In this document: piece by piece, positions 1 to 6,796 of the stretch
Position numbering within the stretch: position 1 is the first letter of the stretch
Layout: the number at the start of each line of letters is the position of its first letter
Assembly: GCA_038199755.1 (NCBI GenBank)
Contig: JBBPYR010000154.1
Coordinates: forward strand, 1 to 8,066
Origin: JBBPYR01 sp038199755
Lineage (GTDB): Bacteria; Chloroflexota; Ktedonobacteria; Ktedonobacterales; Ktedonobacteraceae
Reading direction: 5' to 3'
Length of the DNA: 8,066 bases
Notes under the pieces: model-generated
What the model was told of the DNA's origin: nothing
Databases searched by the model: none
Seen by the model: only the letters and a program-made list of their open reading frames with translations
Position numbers and translations under genes: made by a program

Positions 1-130
1 GGGGTGGGCCCCCGGGGGGGCCCCGGGGCCGGGGCAACCGTGCCTTTGCGGGGCTTTTCCCCCCCCCCCCGGGCCCCCCAGGGGGTCCACCCCACCCGAC
101 ATCCCCACTCCCGCCCCTACGGATACGGGC
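1..130. repeat. GC-extreme palindromic low-complexity stretch
   Basis: This stretch is almost all G and C and has long homopolymers, including a run of 12 C at 59-70. Positions 1-13 (GGGGTGGGCCCCC) are complementary to 81-93 (GGGGGTCCACCCC) with one mismatch, so the block can fold into a long GC hairpin. Near its right end is CCCCTACGG, the tip sequence shared by the dispersed repeats elsewhere in the window. It may be a degenerate hairpin repeat, or a poorly resolved contig end, since homopolymer expansion in such a sequence is a common assembly error. I see no credible gene here; the reading frame across it is low-complexity and lacks a ribosome binding site. Confidence 0.5.
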
Positions 131-161
131 GAGCCTTCACCTCATCCATTCTTAAGCGATC

Positions 162-187
162 AATCTGGCCCTACGGAATTTCTCGCG
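162..187. repeat. Repeat-end fragment (AATCTGGCCCTACGGAA)
   Basis: The segment matches the right tip of the cloverleaf repeat (compare 1071-1086) and closely matches the fragment at 1145-1169, including the following TTTC. It appears to be a solo end or decayed copy of the same intergenic family. No partner arm is evident nearby. Confidence 0.5.
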
Positions 188-207
188 GTTATCATGGCAA
201 TTTGTTC

Positions 208-236
208 ATCACCATTATCTGATCCCTACAGCATTA
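208..236. repeat. Left arm of inverted repeat bracketing the CpXC gene
   Basis: TCCCTACAGCAT at 223-234 is the exact reverse complement of 924-935 on the other side of the CpXC gene. CATTATC just outside it (213-219) is also matched on the right side. The arm ends a few bases beyond the CpXC stop codon. It could act as a transcription end signal or be a repeat boundary. No T-rich terminator is visible. Confidence 0.5.
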
Positions 237-238
237 AT

Positions 239-889
239 TTATCCTCGTGGTGCTAGTTCGCGCATCAGGGCACCAATCTGGCGGCGCGAGCCGTAGAGCC
301 AGACGGTGTATTCGTCTGGTAGGTCATCGACTTCGACGCTGCACCCCATGTCGCTGGCCAGTTTGCGCGCAATGATAAAGAACTGGCCGCGCTCGGCCTC
401 GTCGCGGCTCTGTGTGCTCAAGGCGAGGCGACCCATGCGCTCTTCGGGGCTGAGCACGGCATTGATCAGTTCGCTCAGATGATCGAGGCCAAAGACGACT
501 TGCAACGGCGGTAATTCTTTAGGTTGCGCGGGTGCGCTTGGTAGCGCACGATCACCTTGCTCAATGTCTTGTGCTTGCTGCATCTGCTGTTCCTGAACAT
601 TCTCATAAACGGACCGCAGTTTCTCTAGCACAAGCATACGGGCCTCTTCGGGCGCGTCGGAGCGCGGGTGGACGTATGCCAGCAGATTATGGGTTGGGTC
701 TGAATAGATGAAGGGAATGGAGATGGCAGCCCGCCGTCCACAATTGGGACAGGTCGAGACATTCAATAATCCTGCCAGCACAACATATTGCAGTTGTGGG
801 TCCTGCACAACGTTGACATATTCGTATATTTGGTTAGTAAACACCTCTCCACAGGGACAGGTGAATGTGTGTGTTTTTGAACGAGACAT
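239..889 (-). CDS. CpXC-domain (zinc-binding) protein
   Basis: The product is a 216-residue soluble protein with no signal peptide or membrane helix. Its N-terminal half resembles the CpXC domain, a functionally uncharacterised family defined by two Cys-Pro-x-Cys type pairs that probably bind one zinc. Here the pairs are C11-P-C13-G and C47-P-N-C50-G, so the first pair is one residue shorter than the family name implies. Residues about 97-130 are a Q- and P-rich linker. Residues about 130-216 form a second small domain I do not recognise. I chose ATG at 889 because the domain begins almost at once and AAAGAAA lies just upstream. A GTG at 916 would add nine residues but has no ribosome binding site. 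The gene stands alone, flanked by inverted repeats, and gives no operon clue to its role. Confidence 0.8.
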   Translation of the reverse strand: MSRSKTHTFTCPCGEVFTNQIYEYVNVVQDPQLQYVVLAGLLNVSTCPNCGRRAAISIPFIYSDPTHNLLAYVHPRSDAPEEARMLVLEKLRSVYENVQEQQMQQAQDIEQGDRALPSAPAQPKELPPLQVVFGLDHLSELINAVLSPEERMGRLALSTQSRDEAERGQFFIIARKLASDMGCSVEVDDLPDEYTVWLYGSRRQIGALMRELAPRG

Positions 890-923
890 AGTACGTTTCT
901 TTGGATAATCTCTCACTGAACAT

Positions 924-950
924 ATGCTGTAGGGACGCGATAATGCTCAT
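924..950. repeat. Right arm of inverted repeat bracketing the CpXC gene
   Basis: ATGCTGTAGGGA at 924-935 is the reverse complement of 223-234. The overlapping GGGACGCGATAA (932-943) is also a perfect 12-base inverted match to TTATCGCGTCCC at 999-1010, inside the left arm of cloverleaf copy A, so this arm can pair in two ways. It lies in the upstream region of the CpXC gene and could affect its transcription. Confidence 0.5.
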
Positions 951-983
951 TAATAAATGAAACTGGTAATCAAGGAAACCCAT

Positions 984-1086
984 CCGTAGGGACCAGATTT
1001 ATCGCGTCCCACGCTCAATTTATTGAGCGAGATCTGAATCACTGGCGATAAATCGCCTCAGGGCGCGCTAAATCTGGCCCCTACGG
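984..1086 (+). repeat. Cloverleaf-like structured repeat, copy A
   Basis: The outer arms 984-1010 and 1061-1086 pair along nearly their whole length, with two mismatches and one bulged base. Inside are a perfect 7-bp hairpin with a 4-base loop (1012-1029, CGCTCAA/TTGAGCG), a weak middle GAT/ATC pairing around 1031-1040, and a GGCGA/TCGCC hairpin (1044-1057). The interior is clearly homologous to the reverse complement of 6826-6882, so this is one copy of a repeat whose other copy is inverted and 5.8 kb away. It encodes no protein. It resembles a small non-autonomous mobile or REP-like element, but no target-site duplication is obvious. Confidence 0.75.
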
Positions 1087-1144
1087 GACGGCAGATGCTT
1101 CGCTGCTGCCAATGCGATTACTAGTTTCAATTGTTCACCAGCAT

Positions 1145-1169
1145 AATCTGGTCCCTACGGAAATTTCGC
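1145..1169. repeat. Repeat-end fragment (AATCTGGTCCCTACGGAA)
   Basis: This is another tip of the dispersed repeat, with CTGGTCCCTACGGAA identical to 6894-6909 in copy B and the downstream TTTC shared with the fragment near 162-187. It lies 58 bp to the right of copy A and has no visible partner arm. Confidence 0.5.
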
Positions 1170-1224
1170 TCTCAGATAAGTATACCATATTCTTCTTTGC
1201 TGCAAAAAAGCCAGTGTGCAACAC

Positions 1225-1283
1225 GCAGGGCAATGTAAAAGTTACGCTCCGTCATGGTGAGCGTAACTTTTACATTGCCCTGC
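1225..1283. repeat. Perfect inverted repeat, 25-bp arms, 9-base spacer
   Basis: The arms at 1225-1249 and 1259-1283 are exact reverse complements (the left arm starts GCAGGGCAATG and ends TTACGCTC). The spacer is CGTCATGGT. The sequence is unrelated to the cloverleaf repeat. No direct repeat flanks it. The right arm ends four bases before the -35 element of the promoter for the membrane gene. A stem this long with no mismatch suggests a recent insertion of a miniature element or a maintained hairpin. No poly-T tract follows on either strand, so it is not a typical intrinsic terminator. Confidence 0.85.
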
Positions 1284-1286
1284 ACC

Positions 1287-1316
1287 TTGTAAAGGATTAT
1301 TGCGAAATGTTATAAT
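1287..1316 (+). promoter_or_regulatory. Extended -10 promoter for the membrane-protein gene
   Basis: TATAAT at 1311-1316 is preceded by TGT (1308-1310), giving a full extended -10, with TTGTAA (1287-1292) as a -35 element 18 bases upstream. The predicted start near 1323 gives an untranslated leader of about 80 nt. The leader contains a weak GAGAG/CTCTC hairpin (1360-1381) before the ribosome binding site. Confidence 0.65.
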
Positions 1317-1404
1317 TCTTTACAACACCTAGCGATATCTAGAAGAAATAAGGCCGACAGAGAGGACCTGAAACTTCTCTCGCAAACTCAACTGGGAGGT
1401 CACG

Positions 1405-2142
1405 ATGACTCATTATGTTGCTTGGAGTCCCTATGTGGGGAGCAGTTCCTACATTCTGGCGGGCTCCCTGCTGCTCATCACAGGCGTTTTGACGTACTTC
1501 GGATTGCGTTTTCGCCCGGCAAGAGCTGTAAAAGGGCCTGGAAAGTTTCTGGGGGCCTTACTTATTGGATGCTGGTTCTTAGCAGTAATAGCATTTTTGA
1601 CAGCCATAACCGCCTACGCGCTCGCCCAACAGCAGCAGACGATCCAATTCCAGTTCACAAATCCCATCACACCCGTTACCTTCACTTCAGCAGTGATTGC
1701 CTTTTTCGTCATCCTGTACCTGACGCGCCAGAGGGGACCCAGGATAGCCATTAGCAGTGCCATCGTTGGCACCATAGCCGCACCGATGATCTTTGAGCTT
1801 CCCTTCGATCTTCTTGTCATGTGGCAAACCTACCCGCCTGCCCCACCTGTCCTGTACACCTTGCTCTACTTTTTGCCGCTCTTTCTGGTAGAGATATTGA
1901 GTTTCGCCCTGCTCTCGTTTTCTCCCGTCATGAAGTTGACGAGATACACCCTTTTCCTGCTGGCTGGTATGTTTTTGATCTTCGCAGTCTGGGCTTTATT
2001 TGGCTTCGCCTATCCATCCACGCCAATCCCAATTGCCCTGAACATGCTCTCCAAAGTTGTGGCCTTTGTGGCAGCTATTTCGCTCTTTACAACGACTCTG
2101 GTATCTACCGAACGAGCCAAAGCAGATTCCTCTGTACGATGA
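1405..2142 (+). CDS. Seven-helix integral membrane protein of unknown function
   Basis: The product is a 245-residue, strongly hydrophobic protein with about seven predicted membrane segments near residues 16-36, 48-74, 92-107, 114-138, 148-172, 180-203 and 211-233. Positively charged residues cluster in loops after helix 1 (R35, R37, R40, K43, K47) and helix 3 (R108, R110, R113), which suggests these face the cytoplasm. A proline-rich loop (YPPAPP, 143-148) separates helices 4 and 5. I see no catalytic motif, cofactor site or transporter signature, so no function is assigned. The start is well supported by GGGAGGT (1394-1400) four bases before the ATG and by the upstream promoter. The gene is monocistronic and converges on the nurA-like gene with a 31-bp gap. 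Confidence 0.8.
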   Translation: MTHYVAWSPYVGSSSYILAGSLLLITGVLTYFGLRFRPARAVKGPGKFLGALLIGCWFLAVIAFLTAITAYALAQQQQTIQFQFTNPITPVTFTSAVIAFFVILYLTRQRGPRIAISSAIVGTIAAPMIFELPFDLLVMWQTYPPAPPVLYTLLYFLPLFLVEILSFALLSFSPVMKLTRYTLFLLAGMFLIFAVWALFGFAYPSTPIPIALNMLSKVVAFVAAISLFTTTLVSTERAKADSSVR

Positions 2143-2173
2143 GCGGCAACATGGATGCATCACACCCGCTTGC

Positions 2174-3439
2174 TTACCTTCTTCGTCCCTTGCTAAGGGA
2201 TTTGTTCGAGAAGGTCATTTTGACGTTTTGGCGCGCCATGAAATCCTGGAATTGGGCGTAGAATTCGGCGCGGTCCTGCATGGTGATGACGGAGACGGCG
2301 TCGGCGGTTTCGATGGCGTAGGGATAGCCGTTGCCCGCGATAATTTCGGCGCGCACGACATCCATGACGGGCTCTAGCACGCCTTCGTCGATCATCCAGC
2401 GCGGAAATTCGAGGCGGGCGGGCGGGCGCGAGGCGGTGGTTTGCAGGTAGCAGAAGGCGATGCTCTCACGATACGCGCCATAGCCCTCTAGCACATCGCC
2501 ACGAGCGCAGATCATGGCCGGGGTGCGATCTCCCCATTGTAAATGCCCTTGCCATAGGAGTGCATCGTGTATCTTCTTGGTATCGCCGAGCACTGGGCGG
2601 CTCTTGGCATGGTCCAGGCGACGCAACATGGCGATGATGTCACGCGCAAAACTGGTATCGATGTAGCCGATCAATGGTACTCGTAGCTCCTCCGAGGTTT
2701 TAAGTAGCATGACAGCGGCATTGATATAGCGTTCACGATAGGGGCTGGGCATGGTCAGGGCGAAGGAGACGACGAGCGAGCCATCGAAGAACACAACAGG
2801 GCTGTACAGCGGATCATCCATGCGGCGCGTCTGCACCAGTTGTTGCATTTGCCGACACAGCGTCTCTACCTCTAGCATGTAGCGGCGCAGGTTGACCTGC
2901 ATCTCGGAATAGGGGTAGCTATCGGGATCGCTGCCCTCGTTGCGCGACTCCTCCATGATCTCGTCGGGTGCCAACACCTCAAGGTTGACATCTTTGGTGT
3001 AGGGGCGTCCGTGCATGTGTGGGTTGATGAAGAAGCCCACCTGAATCAGCGCGACGGGAATCGAGGCGTCGCGCCACGGCTGCAACTGGCTGCCATCCAC
3101 GGCCAGCGTGGTGATACCCTCGATGCATTCCGCCCATTGACGCGACTGCTCGTGATTAGTGAACTCGTGACCAAAGGGCATGAGTGGACCGCGATAGTTA
3201 CGCTGCTCCGCTTGCACGAGCCAGCGATCAAACTCGATGCTTGGTCGCGCACCCGCGGGAATAGAGGTTTCGATAGGCGGCAAGATGTTTTCCAGTTCGG
3301 CACTCGATGCATATTCGCGATACAGTGTTTCCAAGGCATGTTGATAGGCTCGTAGCTGCTCGCTAAAGGAGCCATCATACAACGAAAACATGCTGCGCTT
3401 GGCGTTGAGGGCGGCCTGCAATTTCCCTTTATGAAGCAT
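2174..3439 (-). CDS. nurA: NurA-domain nuclease
   Basis: The product is a 421-residue protein resembling NurA, a Mn-dependent single-strand endonuclease and 5'-3' exonuclease that in archaea works with the HerA translocase and Mre11-Rad50 in end resection. Supporting motifs, numbered from ATG 3439, are AVDGSQ (113-118, with D115 as the likely first metal ligand), FFDGS (217-221, D219), YIDTS (259-263, D261), and a C-terminal GYPYAIETAD segment (371-380) typical of the family's end. I chose ATG 3439 because AAAGGGA sits six bases upstream and the family homology begins here. ATG 3469 would add ten residues without a good ribosome binding site. It lies 68 bp downstream of the rad50-like gene on the same strand, so the two are probably cotranscribed and act together. 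The bacterial role is inferred. Confidence 0.82.
   Translation of the reverse strand: MLHKGKLQAALNAKRSMFSLYDGSFSEQLRAYQHALETLYREYASSAELENILPPIETSIPAGARPSIEFDRWLVQAEQRNYRGPLMPFGHEFTNHEQSRQWAECIEGITTLAVDGSQLQPWRDASIPVALIQVGFFINPHMHGRPYTKDVNLEVLAPDEIMEESRNEGSDPDSYPYSEMQVNLRRYMLEVETLCRQMQQLVQTRRMDDPLYSPVVFFDGSLVVSFALTMPSPYRERYINAAVMLLKTSEELRVPLIGYIDTSFARDIIAMLRRLDHAKSRPVLGDTKKIHDALLWQGHLQWGDRTPAMICARGDVLEGYGAYRESIAFCYLQTTASRPPARLEFPRWMIDEGVLEPVMDVVRAEIIAGNGYPYAIETADAVSVITMQDRAEFYAQFQDFMARQNVKMTFSNKSLSKGRRR
2186..2206 (+). terminator. Possible weak terminator of the membrane-protein gene
   Basis: TCCCTT (2186-2191) and AAGGGA (2195-2200) form a 6-bp stem with a 3-base loop, followed on the plus strand by TTTGTT. 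It lies 44 bp past the membrane gene stop and inside the last codons of the convergent nurA-like gene. The stem is short and not GC-rich, so this is only a candidate. Confidence 0.3.
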
Positions 3440-3507
3440 GTCTGTTCCCTTTATGCACGGGCGATACATAAGGACACCCGCAAGGAGTGTGGTGCCTTGA
3501 AATGTTC

Positions 3508-6500
3508 CTATACATAGGTTTGTTCTCTCACTTCTACGCGCAATTCGTCCTCTTCCACGATGTATGTTGTGCCATCGGACTTGCGGAGGCGTACGAGGCT
3601 GTCCAAGCCTTGCTCGAAGGTGTCATCGTGACTGATGACGATGAGTTGCTCGAAGCCACGTACACGGCGAATCTGTTCCGCGAGGTTCATGCGGCGCAGT
3701 TCGTCCATGTTTTGGGTTGGCTCGTCAAAGAAGGCGAGGTTGAGTGTGGAAAGCTTTTTGAGCAGGGCGAGACGCACCGCCAGGGCCGCGCTCATCTGCT
3801 CGCCACCACTTAGCTGTGCGAAGCTGCGATTGGCTCCCTGGCGACGCAGTACTATCTCGTAGTCGCCTTGCCAGGAGAGTTGTGCGCTGCGATCTCCCAT
3901 GATCTCGCCAAAGATGCGATTGGCCTCGGCTGAAATATCTCCCAGCATGGCCTTGAGCACATAGGGAGCTGCCTCTTTGATCAGGCTTCGGAACTGATTC
4001 ATCGTCGTGTGCAGGTCTTCTAGCGTCTGCTTTTCCTTTTGCGCCACCTCCAACTGCTTGCCCAGTTCCTCGGCGTAGGCGATGCGCTGCTCTAGCTCGT
4101 TCATGTAGCGTTGGTGGTGCTGCATATTTTCGGCAAGGGCTGCCAGCACGGTTGCAAGGCGGGCAATTTCCTTTGTGACGGTCTCAAGTTCTTCCCTATG
4201 GAAATTGGCGGCTGCGCTCTGATAGGCTTGTTCCGCACGCTGGAAGGCAAGCTCGGCCTGTTCCGTCACGCTCTGCTGCTGCTGCTGGGCCTGCTCGCGT
4301 TCGGGCAAGGCACGCGCTTCAAGGCGATTTTGCAGGTAGTTTTGATAGCCGTTCGTGCTGGCATGGAGTGTGGCCTCCTGCGTGGCGATATCGCCATCCA
4401 GTTGCTCATATGTGGCTAGCTGTTCGTTGAGGGTGTGTAGTTGCTGCTGCGTCTCCTGCCATTGCTGCTCTTCCTGGTGCAGACGACGCTGATAGGTCTC
4501 TTCCTGGACAATGATGCTCTCCTGCGCTCGGCTACGGGCGCGTGGGTCACGCAGTTGCTCTAAATCGGCTTTGACCTGCTTGAGTTGGGCCTCGCTACCC
4601 TGCAACGTCTTTGCCTCTTGACGCAATTCCTGCAATTCAAGCTCATACTGGTGGGACTGTGCCTGAAACTGCTGCACCTGCTGCTGTAGGCCGAGCAATT
4701 GCCCGACCTGATCGTAGGCGCGTTTGCTCTCTTGAAAGGCCGCTTCTGCCGCGACAATCTGCTGCTCCACCTGTTTGAGGGCTTCGAGTTCTGTGCTGAG
4801 GTCTTGCACATCACGCTCAAGCCGCTGTATGTCTTGCGCGATGCGCTGTAACTGCTGTGCATGGCTGTCGCGCTTCTCTATATAGAGGCCGAGCTTACCG
4901 AGGGCGTCAACGTACTTTTTGATGGCATTCATACGCTCATGAATGCCCTCTTGCTCCTTTTTCGCCGTGAGCAGTTGCGTACGCTCATCCTGAATCAGAC
5001 CATCAAAGTAAAATTCGAGGCTGACAGCGCCGCGCTGTTTGATGTTCAGGCACGGCTCTTGTAAAAGCGGACAATTGCCGCCAACCGATTGCGTGCGCCA
5101 TTTGCGTCCCGTCTCGATGCTGCCTTCGAGTCGATTTTTCAGTGCCACCGCTTGCTCAAAGCGTTCTTGCAGTGCGGGCATCTCTTCGGCTTCACTACGG
5201 TGCGCTTCAATGATCTCGACGTTCTGCTCAGACTTACGCAGATTTTCAGCGACTTTATCGCGCTCGATCAGCTTTTCACGCAACTGATCGCGCTGCTTCT
5301 GTAGCTGCAAGGCGATGCTGCTGCGCTCTTTCTCTTGCATACGCAACTGATTTAAGACCTCGTTGCGCTCCATCATCACGTGTGCCAATGGTTGTAACGG
5401 CTCGATCTCGCCGATGCGCTTTTGCACAGCGTCTTGCTTGTCCTTAGCTGTTGCTTGCAACCGACTGAGTTTCTTGCCCTCGTCAACGACGCTGTTATAG
5501 CGTGAGAACTGCTGTATTAGTTCGTCGCGCTGCTGCTCCAATTGCTCTTGCTGGCTGACCAGCGGTAGCAATTCCTGCAGGCGTTGCCGTGCGCTGGCAA
5601 CCTCTTCTAGACGGGTACGCCAGTTCTTGATATTGGCCTCGCTGGTGGCGGCGGTTTTCTGGCGCATCGCCTGTTGCTGACGCAGGCCATTGCGCTGCTG
5701 TTCGTCCTGGCGCAAGTGCTTCAAACGTTCTGTTGCCTGTTGATAGCGTTCATAGTCGCTAGTGCTGGCTAACACTAATTGTTGCGCTCGGCGGGCCGCC
5801 TCTAGTGCCTGTGTGCGCTCGTAGAGGACGCGCTGATGTGAGGTATGTGTGTTGCGGCTGGTCTCGAAGGCGTGCTGTAGCTCTTTGAGTTCTTCTTGCT
5901 GCTTGAGCAGTACAAGGTTACGCGCCTCATGACGCGTGAGTTGCTGATTGCCCTCGGCGTTTTGTAGCTTTTGCTGCTCATCGAGGACACGCGCCTGCCG
6001 CAAATCCTCACGCTGCTGATCCAGGTCGCGGGTCTCATATTCCAGGCGTTTGATCTCGCCCAGTTGCTCCTGAATCTGTTCTTTATATTGCTTCTGGGCT
6101 TCCAGTAAATAATCGGCGGCTACCTTGTAGTCTTCGATCTGGAGCAGGGCATCGAAGGTTTGTTTGCGTGCGCTTGGTTTTTCAAGAAATATAGCGGTGA
6201 AGGTTCCCTGGGGCACGCCGAGGGCGTCATGAAAGAGCGAGTTGAGAGGTCGCTCACGGTCGATGCCGCAGATATCATGCAAACGGTCCTGCACATCGAT
6301 ACGCTGTTCAAGCTTCTCGTTGGCCTCCACATCGGTGAGGGTCCACCGTCCACCGGAACCACAACGCCGCTCCACGATATAGGGGCGGTCGTCGCCACCG
6401 ATCAGATGCACCGTCACGCGCCCATACTTCTCGCCTTCACGGACAAACTGCGTCTGATTATAGGGTAACGAGTCGAACAGGGCATAGCCAATTGCTTCAA

Positions 6501-6618
6501 CCAGCGTGGTTTTACCGGCACCGTTCGCGCCACTGATGGCCGTGGTGCCGCGCCGAAAATCGACCGCGACATTGCGATAACTCTTAATGTTCTCTAACTC
6601 AATGCGTGTAATGAGCAT
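3508..6618 (-). CDS. Rad50/SbcC-like SMC-family ATPase
   Basis: The product is a 1036-residue ABC-type ATPase with the Rad50/SbcC layout. The N-terminal lobe has Walker A GANGAGKTT (30-38) and a Q-loop around Q137 (VPQGTF). Two long Q/E/L-rich coiled-coil arms (about 175-505 and 540-880) surround an apex near the exact middle. The C-terminal lobe has signature LSGGEQ (936-941), Walker B with D965-E966, D-loop TQNMDE, and an H-loop histidine at 997 (SHDD). The protein should tether DNA ends and control a nuclease partner, as Rad50 does for Mre11. The apex shows C516-PLLQEP-C523, a six-residue spacing, where the zinc hook normally has CxxC. The start is supported by GGCGAG about ten bases upstream and by IELENIKSY, the usual family N-terminus. 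It has its own promoter region. No Mre11/SbcD gene adjoins it. NurA follows directly. Confidence 0.9.
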   Translation of the reverse strand: MLITRIELENIKSYRNVAVDFRRGTTAISGANGAGKTTLVEAIGYALFDSLPYNQTQFVREGEKYGRVTVHLIGGDDRPYIVERRCGSGGRWTLTDVEANEKLEQRIDVQDRLHDICGIDRERPLNSLFHDALGVPQGTFTAIFLEKPSARKQTFDALLQIEDYKVAADYLLEAQKQYKEQIQEQLGEIKRLEYETRDLDQQREDLRQARVLDEQQKLQNAEGNQQLTRHEARNLVLLKQQEELKELQHAFETSRNTHTSHQRVLYERTQALEAARRAQQLVLASTSDYERYQQATERLKHLRQDEQQRNGLRQQQAMRQKTAATSEANIKNWRTRLEEVASARQRLQELLPLVSQQEQLEQQRDELIQQFSRYNSVVDEGKKLSRLQATAKDKQDAVQKRIGEIEPLQPLAHVMMERNEVLNQLRMQEKERSSIALQLQKQRDQLREKLIERDKVAENLRKSEQNVEIIEAHRSEAEEMPALQERFEQAVALKNRLEGSIETGRKWRTQSVGGNCPLLQEPCLNIKQRGAVSLEFYFDGLIQDERTQLLTAKKEQEGIHERMNAIKKYVDALGKLGLYIEKRDSHAQQLQRIAQDIQRLERDVQDLSTELEALKQVEQQIVAAEAAFQESKRAYDQVGQLLGLQQQVQQFQAQSHQYELELQELRQEAKTLQGSEAQLKQVKADLEQLRDPRARSRAQESIIVQEETYQRRLHQEEQQWQETQQQLHTLNEQLATYEQLDGDIATQEATLHASTNGYQNYLQNRLEARALPEREQAQQQQQSVTEQAELAFQRAEQAYQSAAANFHREELETVTKEIARLATVLAALAENMQHHQRYMNELEQRIAYAEELGKQLEVAQKEKQTLEDLHTTMNQFRSLIKEAAPYVLKAMLGDISAEANRIFGEIMGDRSAQLSWQGDYEIVLRRQGANRSFAQLSGGEQMSAALAVRLALLKKLSTLNLAFFDEPTQNMDELRRMNLAEQIRRVRGFEQLIVISHDDTFEQGLDSLVRLRKSDGTTYIVEEDELRVEVREQTYV

Positions 6619-6683
6619 AGGAATACAGCTCGCCTTCTAAACCTGGACATCGTAAAGAAAAATAATGCTTCTCCCACGTGCTG

Positions 6684-6712
6684 TTTCCGTTTCTGTCAGC
6701 CAAAAACGGAAA
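6684..6712. promoter_or_regulatory. Palindrome in the rad50-like leader (candidate operator)
   Basis: TTTCCGTTT (6684-6692) and AAACGGAAA (6704-6712) are perfect 9-bp arms with an 11-base spacer. Reading leftward, the site begins 11 bases after the -10 of the promoter at 6724-6751, so it covers the early transcribed region. That is a common position for a repressor operator. As RNA it could also form a leader hairpin. It does not match a LexA site I can name, and no immediate poly-T follows. Confidence 0.45.
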
Positions 6713-6723
6713 TGTACAGGCCG

Positions 6724-6751
6724 ATTATAACACGATTGCTCAGAAAGGCAA
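6724..6751 (-). promoter_or_regulatory. Sigma-70-type promoter for the rad50-like gene
   Basis: On the minus strand, TATAAT (6729-6724) lies 16 bases downstream of TTGCCT (6751-6746). The predicted leader to the ATG at 6618 is about 100 nt. It lies left of cloverleaf copy B, so rad50-nurA can be transcribed independently of recO. Confidence 0.6.
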
Positions 6752-6796
6752 TGCAAGAAACCGGGCTGGTGCAAGATTTGGAACACGTAACGTGGT

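Noticed and set aside
4..222. Plus-strand reading frame of 72 codons
   Set aside because: It covers GC homopolymers and repeat fragments, has no ribosome binding site and has low-complexity composition.
1112..1315. Plus-strand reading frame of 67 codons
   Set aside because: It runs through a repeat-end fragment, the perfect palindrome and the promoter of the next gene, so its sequence is explained by non-coding elements.
1821..2377. Plus-strand frames overlapping the end of the membrane gene and nurA
   Set aside because: They are out of frame with a well-supported membrane gene or antisense to nurA, and lack start signals and family features.
4273..4287. CTG triplet run of five
   Set aside because: It encodes a glutamine run in the Rad50-like coiled coil and reflects Q-rich coding rather than a separate repeat element.
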